Notes: generated by a model not told the origin, from the sequence alone. A DNA stretch of 64,000 bases from DASRDU01 sp046331565 (GCA_046331565.1 JAXLQP010000001.1:1426001-1490000); one strand, 5' to 3'. Shown: positions 38,251-47,786, counted from the first letter of the stretch. Translations and numbers: made by a program.

Positions 38251-39630
38251 ATGCCAAAACTGATTCTGCTGCCTCTGCTTTGTCTGCTCAATCCGGCTTT
38301 ATTGTTGCCCGCGTCGCCATTGCCGCAGTCATCGTCATCACGACCCGGACGCAAATACACGATGACTGAACGGCTGCTGCCTGAACGGTTGCGCGCGGTT
38401 CACGAAGCCCGCCGCCGACTGAGCGAACAGCGCAGGGATGTCAGGCTGCAAACCGGACTCAGGGATTTCAAAGCCATTCTGCACGCGCACGCCGAAGATG
38501 CGCAGCACACCGGCGGGACGCGCCCCGAACTGTTGCGGGCGGCAAAGGCAACAGGCATCAGCGTCGTGATGCTGACCGATCACGTCCGGCCTCATCGTGA
38601 TTTCATTGATGACAGTTGGCGCGGTTTGCGTGACGGCGTGCTGTTCATTCCCGGCGCTGAAGCCGAAGGCTTCCTGGTTTACCCGCAGCGTTCGATCAAA
38701 GGCCAACAGTGGCAGACACGCGACGATTACATCAGGCTGATTAAGGAAGGGGGCGGCGACATTTTTTTATCGCATATCGAAGAGCGCCCCGACTGGCCGA
38801 CCGAGCAGCTTGATGGAATGGAAATTTACAACCTGCACGCTGATTTCAAGGGCGATCAGTTCGAGTTTGCCGGATGGTTGCGCAAAACCGTTTCCGATCC
38901 TGACCGCCTGGCGGCATTCCAGAAGCTGCTGGCTGAATACCCGCAGGAAATTTTCGGCGCATCGCAGGATTATTTAACTGATTACATCGCCAAATGGGAT
39001 CGTGATTCGCAAACGCACCGCGTCACCGGCGTTGCCGCCAACGACTGTCATCATAACCAGGTCGTCACGATCAAAGTTGCTGACGCCACGACGCTTGAAT
39101 TGTGGCTGACCGGCGACAAGGAACCTTCGCTGAAGGTCACAGCGAGCCAGGCGCCGCGCCTGAATGAACTGACGCGCAATCGCCAGCCCGGTGATGTCAT
39201 CGCCACGCTCGACCTTGATCCGTATGAACGCAGCCTCAGTTACGTCAGCACGCACATTCTGACCAGGCAACTCAGCGAAACATCCGTGCGCCAGGCGCTG
39301 CGCCAGGGCCACGCTTACGTCGCGCACGACTGGCTGTGCGATGCAACGGGCTTTGCATTCGTCGCGGCCATGCCGGGTCAGAAACCTTTTGCAGTGATGG
39401 GCGACGAAACCAGATTCAGACCCGGCGCAGTCCTGTCACTCGAAGCTCCGGCTGAAGGCGTGATCAGATTATTTCGCAACGGCGTGAAGATCGCGGAAAC
39501 AAAAGGGCGGGCAATGCAGCAGGCAGTCTCCGAACCGGGAATGTATCGCGCCGAAGTCTGGCTGGAAGTTGATGGCGAACTGCGTCCCTGGATTTATGCC
39601 AATCCGATCAGGGTTCTGGCTGCGGAGTAA
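38251..39630 (+). CDS. Secreted PHP-domain (polymerase and histidinol phosphatase-like) metallo-hydrolase
   Basis: A 459-residue exported protein. Signal peptide-like N-terminus (MPKLILLPLLCLLNPALLLP). A PHP-type metal site is suggested by LHAHAED (about 77-83), VVMLTDHVRPHRDF, IPGAEAEGF, IFLSHIEERPDW and GVAANDCHHN, in the usual order. The C-terminal 150 residues (from about TASQAPRLNEL) form a beta-rich domain with VIRLFRNG. Substrate unknown; similar secreted PHP proteins are common in Acidobacteriota and Planctomycetes. There is no strong ribosome site. The 252-base gap upstream shows no gene or long repeat. Confidence 0.82.
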   Translation: MPKLILLPLLCLLNPALLLPASPLPQSSSSRPGRKYTMTERLLPERLRAVHEARRRLSEQRRDVRLQTGLRDFKAILHAHAEDAQHTGGTRPELLRAAKATGISVVMLTDHVRPHRDFIDDSWRGLRDGVLFIPGAEAEGFLVYPQRSIKGQQWQTRDDYIRLIKEGGGDIFLSHIEERPDWPTEQLDGMEIYNLHADFKGDQFEFAGWLRKTVSDPDRLAAFQKLLAEYPQEIFGASQDYLTDYIAKWDRDSQTHRVTGVAANDCHHNQVVTIKVADATTLELWLTGDKEPSLKVTASQAPRLNELTRNRQPGDVIATLDLDPYERSLSYVSTHILTRQLSETSVRQALRQGHAYVAHDWLCDATGFAFVAAMPGQKPFAVMGDETRFRPGAVLSLEAPAEGVIRLFRNGVKIAETKGRAMQQAVSEPGMYRAEVWLEVDGELRPWIYANPIRVLAAE

Positions 39631-39640
39631 CAGGAAATTT

Positions 39641-39718
39641 TCACCGCAAAGAAACAAAGAGCGCAAAGCAGAAAGATCAAACCGATTCTGCTTTGCGCTC
39701 TTTGTTTCTTTGCGGTGA
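39641..39718. repeat. Perfect inverted repeat, 32-bp arms (tcaccgcaaagaaacaaaga family)
   Basis: Arms 39641-39672 and 39687-39718 are exact complements around 14 bases. It fills the gap between the convergent PHP and oxidoreductase genes, 10 bases after one stop and 4 bases before the other. It is related to the palindrome at 46163-46242. It probably ends both transcripts. Confidence 0.9.
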
Positions 39719-39722
39719 GAAA

Positions 39723-41102
39723 CTATGTCAGTGTCGGCAACTTCCACGGCTCACGATAATCCTTTGCAACCAGCTTCTGAGCGTCGGCGTCACCGATGAC
39801 TCTTTCCTTTTCGACATCCCACCGGATCGTGCGCTTCGTGCGATAAGCGATGTTGCCGAGATGCAGCGCGATCATCGAATTGTGGCCGATCTCAACGTCG
39901 CTGTTCGGACGCTTGCGCGAATCGAGACAATCAAGCCAGTTTTTGACGTGCAACTGATGATAATCAGTGCCGCCGCTCGATTGTCGCGGCAGCGAAGCCG
40001 CGCCGTTCTTGTATTTCTTCCGGCCCGCTGACCCGTCGGTTTCTGGATAAACTTCCCAGCCGCCGCGATCAACCACCAGAATGCCGTTATTACCGTGAAA
40101 GGCGACGCCGTGATCGCGCATAAACGGCCCCTGCCCGATGGCTGTCGCGTGTTCCCAGATCATCGAATAATTGCCGCAGTCCCAGATGGCCTGCTGCGTG
40201 TCGGGCGTCTCTTCGTCGTTGTCCGGGAAGCCGAATTTGCCGCCGACTGAAGCGGCTGAGAGCGGCGCTTTGACCTTCATTGCCCAGTTGGCGATGTCAA
40301 TCATATGCGCGCCCCAGTCGGTCATCAGCCCGCCGCTGTAGTCGTAAAACCAGCGGAAGTTGAAATGAAAGCGATTCTCGTTGAAGGGTCGTTTTGGAGC
40401 CGGGCCGAGCCAGAAATCATAATCAACTTCGGGCGGCGGATCGCTGTCCGGCTTGTGGCCGATGTTGCCCATCCAGTCCTGATAAGCCCAGCAGCGCACC
40501 GCGCGGATTTTGCCAAGCTGCCCGCTCTGCACGTATTCAATCGCATCCCTGTAATGCGGCGCGCTGCGCTGCTGCGTGCCCATCTGCACGACGCGGTTGT
40601 AGCGTCGCGCCGCGTCAACCATCGCCCGGCCTTCGGCAATGGTCAGCGACAGCGGCTTCTCAACATACACATCCTTGCCCGCCATGCAGGAATAAATCAT
40701 CGTCAGCGCGTGCCAGTGATCGGGCGTGCCGATAATCACCGCGTCAATGTCTTTCAGTTCAAGCAGCTTTCTGAAATCTCTGGTCACAAGCTGCGGGCTG
40801 ACTGTGAGGCCATCGCGCTTCTGCATTTTTTTGATCGCCTCAGGAGCCTGGCGATCATCCACATCGCACATGGCGACGAGTTCAGTATTGCCGATCCTGA
40901 GCGCCGCGCGCAGGTCACTCGTCCCCTGCCCGCCGCAGCCAATCAGCCCCAGCCGCACACGACGATTCGCGCCAATGATGCGACTGTATGAACCAGCCGT
41001 CCCGGCCTGCGTGATTTTGCCGGTGATGAGGTTCATTCCGGCAGCGGCAGCAGTCAGGCCCAGTGATTTTCCAAGAAATGAACGACGTGTCTGGCGAAAC
41101 AT
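39723..41102 (-). CDS. Tat-exported Gfo/Idh/MocA family oxidoreductase, second copy
   Basis: A 459-residue NAD(P)-dependent oxidoreductase with a twin-arginine signal (QTRRSFLGKSLGLTAAAAG). Rossmann motif VRLGLIGCGGQGTSD, catalytic YVEKPLSLT, and GGLMTDWGAHMIDIANW, as in secreted acidobacterial and planctomycete family members. Substrate unassigned. ATG at 41102 is chosen because GGGAGG lies 6 bases upstream; another ATG abuts that site and is unlikely. It resembles the protein at 9302-10531 in domain order but not closely, so it is an older paralogue. Downstream of the gamma-glutamyltransferase gene by 98 bases. Confidence 0.9.
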   Translation of the reverse strand: MFRQTRRSFLGKSLGLTAAAAGMNLITGKITQAGTAGSYSRIIGANRRVRLGLIGCGGQGTSDLRAALRIGNTELVAMCDVDDRQAPEAIKKMQKRDGLTVSPQLVTRDFRKLLELKDIDAVIIGTPDHWHALTMIYSCMAGKDVYVEKPLSLTIAEGRAMVDAARRYNRVVQMGTQQRSAPHYRDAIEYVQSGQLGKIRAVRCWAYQDWMGNIGHKPDSDPPPEVDYDFWLGPAPKRPFNENRFHFNFRWFYDYSGGLMTDWGAHMIDIANWAMKVKAPLSAASVGGKFGFPDNDEETPDTQQAIWDCGNYSMIWEHATAIGQGPFMRDHGVAFHGNNGILVVDRGGWEVYPETDGSAGRKKYKNGAASLPRQSSGGTDYHQLHVKNWLDCLDSRKRPNSDVEIGHNSMIALHLGNIAYRTKRTIRWDVEKERVIGDADAQKLVAKDYREPWKLPTLT

Positions 41103-41200
41103 GGTCATCCTCCCGTTCAGAACGTTCCAGATAAAGTGATCTGATGGCACCGCTGACAGACAATCTGCGGAGTGCGGAATCCTGATGTCAGAAAAGCTGG

Positions 41201-43051
41201 CTACCAGCCAATCGCATAACGCCCGCGCCGCACATCTGCACCGGCCTGAATCACTCTGGTCTGCGGATCATAAATGATGATGGTCGGAGCGGCGGCATTG
41301 GAATAAGCTCCGCCGGTTTCGACCTTGTGGCCGCGAGCTTTCAGTTCGTCAATGGCTGCTGCGCTGATGCGGTTCTCAAGCTGCAACAGGCCGGGATTGA
41401 ATTTGTGGTCATCGAATGAACTGACGAAATGTTTCGTCTCAAAGCGGGGCGCTTCGACGGCTTCCTGCGGGTTCAGGCCAAATTCGATGACGTTGAGCAG
41501 CACCTGCAACAAAGCCTGATCCTGATTGTCACCGCCCGGAGTCGAAAGCGCGGCAAAGGGCTGCCCGTCCTTCAGCACCAGCGTCGGTGAGAGCGTAATG
41601 CGCGGGCGTTTGCCGGGCTTCAGTTCGTTCGGATGATCGGGCGTGAGCAGGAAGCTTTGCAGGCGCGATGACATCAGAATGCCGGTGTCTCCGGCCACGA
41701 CGGCGGGCAACCACGCGCCGCTGGGCGTGGCCGAAAAGACGTTGCCCTGCGCGTCAATCACGTTGACGCAGGTCGTGTCGTGGGCGCGTTCGGCTTCATC
41801 AACTTCAGACGGGCCGGTGGCATTAAGCCCGATCATCTGCGCGACTGATTTCATTCTGACCGGATCGCCGGGACGCTGTTCCAGCGAAGCCGATTTCGGA
41901 TCAATCAGGCTGCGGCGCATCGCGGCGTAATCCTTCGAGAGCAGTTCTGCGCCCGGCACTTTGACAAAGCGCGGATCGCCGTAATAACGGTCGCGGTCGG
42001 CAAAGGCCAGCTTCAGCGATTCGGTCAGCGTGTGAACATAGTCCGCCGAATTGTGCCCGGCTTTCTTCAGATCGAAGCCTTCCAGCAGGTTGAGCGTTTC
42101 AAGCAGCACCGGCCCCTGCGCCCAGAATCCGGTTTTATAAACTTCATAGCCGCGATAACTGACGTGCGTCGGCTGATCAGTTTCAGCGTGAAAGGCGGCC
42201 AGGTCGCTGGCGCGCAGCAGCCCGCCCATTTCTGCCATCGCCCTGCCGATGCGTTCGGCAACCGGGCCGCGATAGAAATAGTCGCGCACGGCAACGAGCG
42301 CGGCGTGACGGCCCTTCGCTTCATTTTTCTTTTCGACAGCGACCAGTTCGCGCAGCGTGCGGGCGAGGTCTTTCTGCGCGAAGATGTCGCCCACTTTCGG
42401 TTCCTGACCGTTGGGCAGAAAGATCGCCTTTGCGGCAGGCCACTGCTCAAAGATGCGGCGCGTGTTGTGAATGTAACTGACGCGCAATTCGTCAATCGGG
42501 AATCCGTCAGCCAGTTCAATCGCCGGTTGCAGCACATCGCTCAGTTTCATGGTGCCGAACTGATCGAGCGCAACAATCATTGCATCCAGCACGCCCGGCA
42601 CAGTGGCCGCGAGCGGGCCGGATGAAGGAATCGGGCCGGGCTTTGACGCGCTGCGCCCGGATGCGCCTGCGCCTGATTCGCTCGCAGCGCGCTTTTCAAA
42701 AAATTCACGCGTGGCAAGCGCGGGGGCGATACCCTGCCCGTTGATCGTGATGACCGGTTTGCCAGCCAGTTTGATAATGACCGGCACTTCGCCGCCAAAC
42801 GCGAAGTGTGAAAATTCAATCACCGATCCGGCAAAGGTCGCGGCGACTCCGGCATCAACCGCGTTGCCGCCCTTGTGCAGCATGCGCAATCCCGCCTCGA
42901 CAACGAGCGGCTGACCTCCGGCGACAACAGCGCGCGTGCCGCGCACGGTCGGCCTGAAAGTGTCGGCGCGCGGGGTCTGAGCAAAGGCAGTCATATTCAG
43001 TGCAAGAGTGAGCGCCAGGATGAGCGCCCGGCTGAACTGATTCGATTTCAT
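41201..43051 (-). CDS. ggt: Gamma-glutamyltransferase
   Basis: A 616-residue periplasmic Ntn-hydrolase precursor with signal peptide (ALILALTLALNMTAFAQ). Conserved GGNAVDAGVA (61-70), the autoprocessing nucleophile region AHDTTCVNVIDAQGN (Thr426 likely nucleophile), TGILMSSRLQSF and TPGGDNQDQ fit the family. It cleaves gamma-glutamyl bonds of glutathione and related amides. The large-subunit loop around 121-147 is Ser/Gly-rich and longer than usual. GGAGG lies 6 bases before the ATG. Linkage to the gamma-glutamyl cluster at 14-23 kb is functional speculation only. Confidence 0.93.
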   Translation of the reverse strand: MKSNQFSRALILALTLALNMTAFAQTPRADTFRPTVRGTRAVVAGGQPLVVEAGLRMLHKGGNAVDAGVAATFAGSVIEFSHFAFGGEVPVIIKLAGKPVITINGQGIAPALATREFFEKRAASESGAGASGRSASKPGPIPSSGPLAATVPGVLDAMIVALDQFGTMKLSDVLQPAIELADGFPIDELRVSYIHNTRRIFEQWPAAKAIFLPNGQEPKVGDIFAQKDLARTLRELVAVEKKNEAKGRHAALVAVRDYFYRGPVAERIGRAMAEMGGLLRASDLAAFHAETDQPTHVSYRGYEVYKTGFWAQGPVLLETLNLLEGFDLKKAGHNSADYVHTLTESLKLAFADRDRYYGDPRFVKVPGAELLSKDYAAMRRSLIDPKSASLEQRPGDPVRMKSVAQMIGLNATGPSEVDEAERAHDTTCVNVIDAQGNVFSATPSGAWLPAVVAGDTGILMSSRLQSFLLTPDHPNELKPGKRPRITLSPTLVLKDGQPFAALSTPGGDNQDQALLQVLLNVIEFGLNPQEAVEAPRFETKHFVSSFDDHKFNPGLLQLENRISAAAIDELKARGHKVETGGAYSNAAAPTIIIYDPQTRVIQAGADVRRGRYAIGW

Positions 43052-43141
43052 TACGGCCTCCGGGTCTGGACAAGAGTGCTGCTGGTGCGTGAGTAACTTC
43101 TATCAGATCAGCCACAGTCCGGCAAGACGGATTGGCCGCCT

Positions 43142-43320
43142 GAACAAGGAACGCAGGCGTCCCGCCTGCCCTGCTTCAGCTCAGTTTTCAATTGAATATC
43201 CTGGAGTGTGGCGCGATTTGCCCAAATCGCGTAACACGCACGGGCACTGATCTGAAATCCGATGACTTAAAAGTATCTGTGCCGGAATTCAGGCAGGCGG
43301 GACGCCTGCGTTCCTTGTTT
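43142..43320. repeat. Inverted repeat, 29-bp arms (gcaggcgtcccgcctgcc family) enclosing a second small palindrome
   Basis: Arms 43142-43170 and 43292-43320 match at 28 of 29 positions and share the core of 12475-12650. Inside, gtgtggcgcgatttg...caaatcgcgtaacac (43206-43237) is an imperfect palindrome of the family at 5524-5609: one element nested in another. It lies between the divergent gamma-glutamyltransferase and FmdB genes; nothing else is visible in 43052-43431. Confidence 0.85.
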
Positions 43321-43431
43321 GCGTTCCTTGTTCAGGCGGCTCAAAAGTGTCGGTTGTCCGGGGCTGCGGCGCTGTGTTAAATTCAGGTTGCTGATATTTG
43401 AGATCAATTTTCCGGAGGTACACTGACAGTT

Positions 43432-43689
43432 ATGCCGATTTATGAGTATGTTTGCGAAAAGTGCGGTCACCATCTTGAGATCATGCAGAAGATGACTGAC
43501 GAGCCTCTGGCCAGATGCCCGAAATGCGGCAAAAAGGCCCTGGAGAAAATCTTCTCGCAAACCAGTTTCCAGCTTAAGGGCGGTGGCTGGTACGTGTCTG
43601 ATTACGGCAAAAGCGGCGGCGGTAAAAAGGACAGCAGTTCAGAGTCCAAAGAGTCGAAAGACAAGAAAGAGCCTGCTGCCGCGGCCTGA
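43432..43689 (+). CDS. FmdB-type zinc-ribbon protein
   Basis: An 85-residue putative regulatory protein. The zinc ribbon is MPIYEYVCEKCGHHLE with CPKCGKK (C8-x2-C11 and C29-x2-C32), exactly the FmdB pattern. The C-terminus is low-complexity (Gly/Lys/Ser/Glu), as usual. A GGAGG motif lies 13 bases before the ATG, which is longer than normal; no in-frame start is closer. Members are found next to diverse genes and their role is unclear. It is 76 bases upstream of the VWA gene on the same strand. Confidence 0.9.
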   Translation: MPIYEYVCEKCGHHLEIMQKMTDEPLARCPKCGKKALEKIFSQTSFQLKGGGWYVSDYGKSGGGKKDSSSESKESKDKKEPAAAA

Positions 43690-43765
43690 ATGCCGGTCAG
43701 AAGCGGCGGGTGTGCCGCTTGTGAATAAGCTGCGAGCGCCAGCAACAGCGCCCGGCTGACGTGGG

Positions 43766-44770
43766 ATGAAAGCAATGTGGGTTATGTGCAGTCAGAGTTT
43801 TGCGGTTCTTCGAAAGTTCTCAGGTTTGTCCTGCCGTCACGGTCTGCTGTTGCTGGCGCTGCTGCTCGCTCTGCCTGCCCTGACTTCGGCCCAGTCCGGG
43901 CGCAATGTGACTTCCAGCCGTCGCACGACGGTCATTCCGCTCATCGTTCAGCACACCGATGATCCATCCAAACCGAAGCCGCTGCTCGGCGGCGAATCGG
44001 GCGAAGAGAAAGAAGGGATCATTTCCAGAAATCAGCTCGAATTTTATGACGGCGGCGTGCTGCAAAAGATTGAATCACTCGCGCCCGACCCGTCCCCGGC
44101 CCGCTTCGTCATCCTGATGGACAATTCCTCGACGCTGCAATGCGACCTGAAAAAGCTGGCCGCCGTCCCTGCCGCCTTTGCGCCGGAAATTTACGAAGGC
44201 GACAAGGTCATGGTCATCGGTTATGACACCAAACCCGAAGTCATCACCGATTTCACTGACGATCCGAAAGAGTTGCAGAACACGCTCGGCCTGTTGCGCA
44301 AGGCCGATTCACCGCGCCTGTTCGATGCGCTCAATGTCGCTATGGAAGATGTGCTGCGTCCGGCAGTCGGTTTTACAAAACGCATTGTCATCATCGTCGG
44401 CGACGGAATGGATCGCGGCAGCCGAATCAAATATGACGACATCCTGGCGACATTGCAGGATGAAAATGTCACCGTCTATGCGATTCAGGTTAAGGATCGC
44501 TCGCGTGGCGCCATCCGGCGCGACGGGCCGAAACCGGCAGAGGCGCTCGAACAACTGACCAAAGGAACCGGCGGAAAAATCTTTTCGATTGACAGCGACA
44601 TCAAACAGGCCGTCAAGGAAATCTGCGACGAAGTGCGCAACAACCGCTATCAGCTCACCTACTACCCTGAAGGCATCAGTTCCATCAACAAACGCCTGAT
44701 TCTGATCAGCGCGTCTGACGAATCGCTCAAATTGCGATTCAAGGGCTGGCATCCGGCGCACACCCGGTAA
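43766..44770 (+). CDS. Secreted VWA-domain protein (VWFA-related)
   Basis: A 334-residue exported protein. Signal peptide around HGLLLLALLLALPALTSAQ, then an N-terminal strand region (LEFYDGGVLQKIESL) and a VWA domain beginning FVILMDNSSTLQ. The MIDAS would read DxSxT (D-N-S-S-T), and IVIIVGDGMDRGS and FDALNVAMED supply further positions. The C-terminal NRYQLTYYPE is the acidobacterial VWFA-related signature also seen, as QYTIAYEP, in the protein at 12683-13768. Partner unknown. Two further in-frame starts lie near the N-terminus; the first is given. Confidence 0.87.
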   Translation: MKAMWVMCSQSFAVLRKFSGLSCRHGLLLLALLLALPALTSAQSGRNVTSSRRTTVIPLIVQHTDDPSKPKPLLGGESGEEKEGIISRNQLEFYDGGVLQKIESLAPDPSPARFVILMDNSSTLQCDLKKLAAVPAAFAPEIYEGDKVMVIGYDTKPEVITDFTDDPKELQNTLGLLRKADSPRLFDALNVAMEDVLRPAVGFTKRIVIIVGDGMDRGSRIKYDDILATLQDENVTVYAIQVKDRSRGAIRRDGPKPAEALEQLTKGTGGKIFSIDSDIKQAVKEICDEVRNNRYQLTYYPEGISSINKRLILISASDESLKLRFKGWHPAHTR

Positions 44771-45095
44771 GCCCGCGAAACGAAAACCGTAAAGCGACAG
44801 ATCAATGGATTTTCAGTGGCCGGTGTATATCAGGCGGCGGTCGCAATCCCCTGCCTGAAGACTGCCGCCTGAGGCCGGGCGCGTTCATCAATGTTACCGA
44901 AGTTTTACATTGCACCCGCTTTGACTATGGCACTATCGGGCTGCATCTCTCTGAAGCGGCTTCAGTCAGGATGGCGCCAGAGCTGAAGTGATGCCCCCCT
45001 TTAATTAACTCCTGACCAGAATATTTTGCAGATGGATCCGGGCCGGGCGGCCCGGCTGAATCCGGTTTTATGCTTACCCCGAATGAAAGGCAAAA
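44771..45095. other. 325-base intergenic region with one hairpin
   Basis: A hairpin at 44831-44871 (caggcggcggtc with gactgccgcctg, one wobble) lies 60 bases after the VWA stop and is a terminator candidate. Downstream, tttaca at about 44905 with tatggc 16 bases later is a weak promoter candidate for the desaturase gene. No gene is seen. Confidence 0.4.
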
Positions 45096-46133
45096 ATGAC
45101 GAAAAACTCTGATCCCCGGTCTCCCCTGAAAGCTGTTTCGTGGCGCGATCTGTGCGCGCCTTATATGTCGCCCGATGCGCGGCGCAGCGTGTGGCAGATC
45201 ATCAACAGCATCGGCCCGTTCCTGCTGACGTTTTATCTGATGTACAAAAGCCTGGCCGTGTCGTACTGGCTGGTGCTGGCGCTGGCAGTTCCGGCGGCGG
45301 GTTTTATGACCCGCATCTTTATCATCATGCACGACTGCGGGCACGGTTCATTTTTCAAGTCGCAGCGCGCCAATCAGGTGGTTGGAACAATCTGCGGCAT
45401 TCTGGCCAACACGCCGTATTTTCAATGGACGCGCGAACACGCGATTCATCACGCCACCTCAGGCGATCTTGACCGCCGGGGCGTGGGCGATGTGGACACG
45501 CTGACGGTCAGGGAATATCTGGCGCTTTCGTCTTTCGGGCGGCTCAAGTACCGGCTCTATCGCAATCCGCTGGTCACTTTCGGCATCGGGCCGCATTACA
45601 TCTTTATGCTCTGCTCGCGCCTTGTCGGCAAACATTCAGGACGGCGTGAACGCAATGGCGTGTACCTGACCAATGTGGCGCTTTTCAGCATCTGGGGCGC
45701 GCTGATTTACACGCTGGGCATCAGGGACTTTCTGCTGATCTGGCTGCCGGTGCAGATTCTCGCGGGTGTCTGGGGCGTGTGGCTCTTTTACGTGCAGCAC
45801 CAGTTTGAAGACACTTACTGGCGGCGGCACGATGAATGGGATTACGCGACGGCGGCGCTGATGGGCAGTTCGTTTTACAAGCTGCCGCGCCTGGTGCAGT
45901 GGTTTTCAGGCAACATCGGTTTTCATCACATTCATCATCTGTGCCAGCGCATCCCGAATTACAAACTCGAAGCCTGCCACAACGCCAACCCTGTCTTTCA
46001 GCAGGCGCCGACGCTGACTTTCTGGCGCAGTCTGAAATGCGTGAGGCTGAAGCTGTGGGATGAAGATCAGCAGCGACTCGTCGGCTTCAGTGATCTGAAG
46101 GAAGTGCGCGTGCGAAAGCAGGCGCTGGCCTGA
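45096..46133 (+). CDS. Membrane fatty acid desaturase
   Basis: A 345-residue integral di-iron desaturase. The three histidine boxes are present: HDCGHGSFF (His79, His83), REHAIHHATSGD (His115, His118, His119) and FHHIHHLCQRIPNYKL near residue 278-283. Hydrophobic helices lie between them as in DesA/FADS-like acyl-lipid desaturases. It would introduce a double bond into membrane fatty acyl chains, perhaps for temperature adaptation. GAAAGG lies 6 bases before the ATG. It converges on the DUF4139 gene across a perfect 80-bp palindrome. Confidence 0.92.
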   Translation: MTKNSDPRSPLKAVSWRDLCAPYMSPDARRSVWQIINSIGPFLLTFYLMYKSLAVSYWLVLALAVPAAGFMTRIFIIMHDCGHGSFFKSQRANQVVGTICGILANTPYFQWTREHAIHHATSGDLDRRGVGDVDTLTVREYLALSSFGRLKYRLYRNPLVTFGIGPHYIFMLCSRLVGKHSGRRERNGVYLTNVALFSIWGALIYTLGIRDFLLIWLPVQILAGVWGVWLFYVQHQFEDTYWRRHDEWDYATAALMGSSFYKLPRLVQWFSGNIGFHHIHHLCQRIPNYKLEACHNANPVFQQAPTLTFWRSLKCVRLKLWDEDQQRLVGFSDLKEVRVRKQALA

Positions 46134-46162
46134 TCGCCTTTCACTGCTTCCGGCCAAACATT

Positions 46163-46242
46163 TTCACCGCACAGAGACAAAGGACACAAAGGTGAATGAA
46201 AGCTTTCATTCACCTTTGTGTCCTTTGTCTCTGTGCGGTGAA
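46163..46242. repeat. Perfect 80-bp palindrome with no spacer
   Basis: 46163-46202 and 46203-46242 are exact reverse complements joined directly at aaag|cttt. The arm begins ttcaccgcacagagacaaag, related to 39641-39718. It lies 29 and 20 bases from the stop codons of the two convergent genes. Perfect spacerless palindromes this long readily form cruciforms or RNA hairpins. Confidence 0.95.
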
Positions 46243-46262
46243 TTATTTTCCGATTTGCAGGT

Positions 46263-47786
46263 TCAGTATTTCACCCGCACGCGATAAGTCAGCACGGCCT
46301 CGCCATCCTTCGGCACCGGCACATTGAAGCGAGCCGCAAAGGCTGCCGTTTTTTCCGCCGGGAACGATGAATTGATGATCTCCCATTCACCGCCGATTGG
46401 TTCATTGACGATGACGTTGACCGCTTCTTCCTTGTGGTTGCGGATGCGAATTTCGTAAGCGTATTCGAAAGCGCGGCGCGAAATGGCTTTGTAATCGGTC
46501 TGCTTGCGTTCAGCCACGACATCGAACACGTCACCGAGTTTGATTCTGACCGCTTCATCCTTCGGCGTGTGGTCAATGCGGTTTTCACCGATAAACTGAT
46601 TTGCCCCCGTCTGATCGGCCTTGTAAACGCGCACGACTCCGGCAGGCAGCGGCTGACCGAGGTTGTTTTCCTTCGAGTTTTTGAACTCAACGTAAACGCC
46701 AACCTTTTCCTTGATCGCTTCGCCGGGATTGTTATAGCCCTGGTAATAATACTGCTGGCCGTTCAGAACAAGTTCCTTTTTGACGTTGAAACCGGCAGCC
46801 GAAAGCAGGCTGATCTGTTTGGTCTCGTTGTTTTTCAATGTTGCCGGGCGTTGCAGCGTGTAGAGGTGATATTCAAAAAACGCCTGCTCCTGAAACTGCG
46901 GCGGCGGCGCAGCTTCGGCTCTGGCGGCTCCGGCCATACTTTTCATCATCACGCGCTCATCCTGCACGCGATTGACATCACCCGCGACGAGTTTCAATTC
47001 AGCGTTGCGATACGTTGTGCCGGTGTTGTTGTTGATCGTCACCCAGCCGTTCAGGTCGGCTTTGGTGTCATTCTGATTGACGACGACAACGTAATCAGCG
47101 CGCCAGCCGATGCCGCTGGTCAGATACGACGCTTCGACGGTGTGCGTGTCTGCGCCGGTGTTGCTGAGTGTCCAGACCAGCGTCGGTTTGGCAATCAGGT
47201 CAGAGGGCAACTGATCGAAGCGCGTTTCGACGATGTTGGTGGGATTGATGACGATCTGATTGCCGATCTGCCAGACCTGGCCGCTGTTGTTGGACAGCAG
47301 CGTGGCGCGCGTCGGCGTCAGTTTCTCGCTGTTGTTTTCAAAGGTTCGCAGGACGAGAGTCACTTCGCGGCCCACGAATTTATCCAGCAGTTTGGCCGGA
47401 TTGAGCAGGTCGTATTCGTAATTCTGTTCGATGACGGCGAGCGCGTTCGGCGCGGTGACGGATTTGATCGAAACGCTGGTCGGGTTGATCTGCTGCGCCA
47501 CATCCATAAACCGCAGCGACGAAGTGCCGCGCGGCAGCCTGATGTTGCGCGTGTCCTTCACCAGTCCGAGGTTTGAATTGTAGACGGTGATGGCGATGCT
47601 TTTCTGATCTTCAATCGTGCTGCTGCCAGTGGGTGACTGCGTGGTTGAAGTCTGTGCTGGTTCATTCATGGCGGCTCCTTCAGTGTGATCCGAACTGTCC
47701 GCAGCAAAGCTGGTTCCCGCCACCATCACCAGCGCCAGAAAGTGTGCGGCGACGGTGCGGCTGTATTTTTCAATCGTTCTGAGCAT
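46263..47786 (-). CDS. Secreted DUF4139 domain protein
   Basis: A 507-residue exported protein of unknown function. The signal peptide (AAHFLALVMVAGTSFA) is followed by a beta-rich region (SIAITVYNSNLGLVKDTRNI), then the DUF4139 core with WTLSNTGADTHTVEASYLTSGIGWRADYVVVV, LKLVAGDVNRV, FFEYHLYTL and a C-terminal YRVRVKY. ATG at 47786 chosen: AAGGAG lies 9 bases upstream and the signal peptide then starts at the N-terminus; a longer frame begins 26 codons earlier. Members are widespread, often beta-propeller or sandwich-like, with no established activity. Confidence 0.88.
   Translation of the reverse strand: MLRTIEKYSRTVAAHFLALVMVAGTSFAADSSDHTEGAAMNEPAQTSTTQSPTGSSTIEDQKSIAITVYNSNLGLVKDTRNIRLPRGTSSLRFMDVAQQINPTSVSIKSVTAPNALAVIEQNYEYDLLNPAKLLDKFVGREVTLVLRTFENNSEKLTPTRATLLSNNSGQVWQIGNQIVINPTNIVETRFDQLPSDLIAKPTLVWTLSNTGADTHTVEASYLTSGIGWRADYVVVVNQNDTKADLNGWVTINNNTGTTYRNAELKLVAGDVNRVQDERVMMKSMAGAARAEAAPPPQFQEQAFFEYHLYTLQRPATLKNNETKQISLLSAAGFNVKKELVLNGQQYYYQGYNNPGEAIKEKVGVYVEFKNSKENNLGQPLPAGVVRVYKADQTGANQFIGENRIDHTPKDEAVRIKLGDVFDVVAERKQTDYKAISRRAFEYAYEIRIRNHKEEAVNVIVNEPIGGEWEIINSSFPAEKTAAFAARFNVPVPKDGEAVLTYRVRVKY

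Noticed and set aside
46434..47576. Plus-strand open frame of 380 codons
   Set aside because: Entirely antisense to the DUF4139 gene; sequence is the reverse-frame shadow of a GC-rich gene with no recognisable domain or ribosome site.
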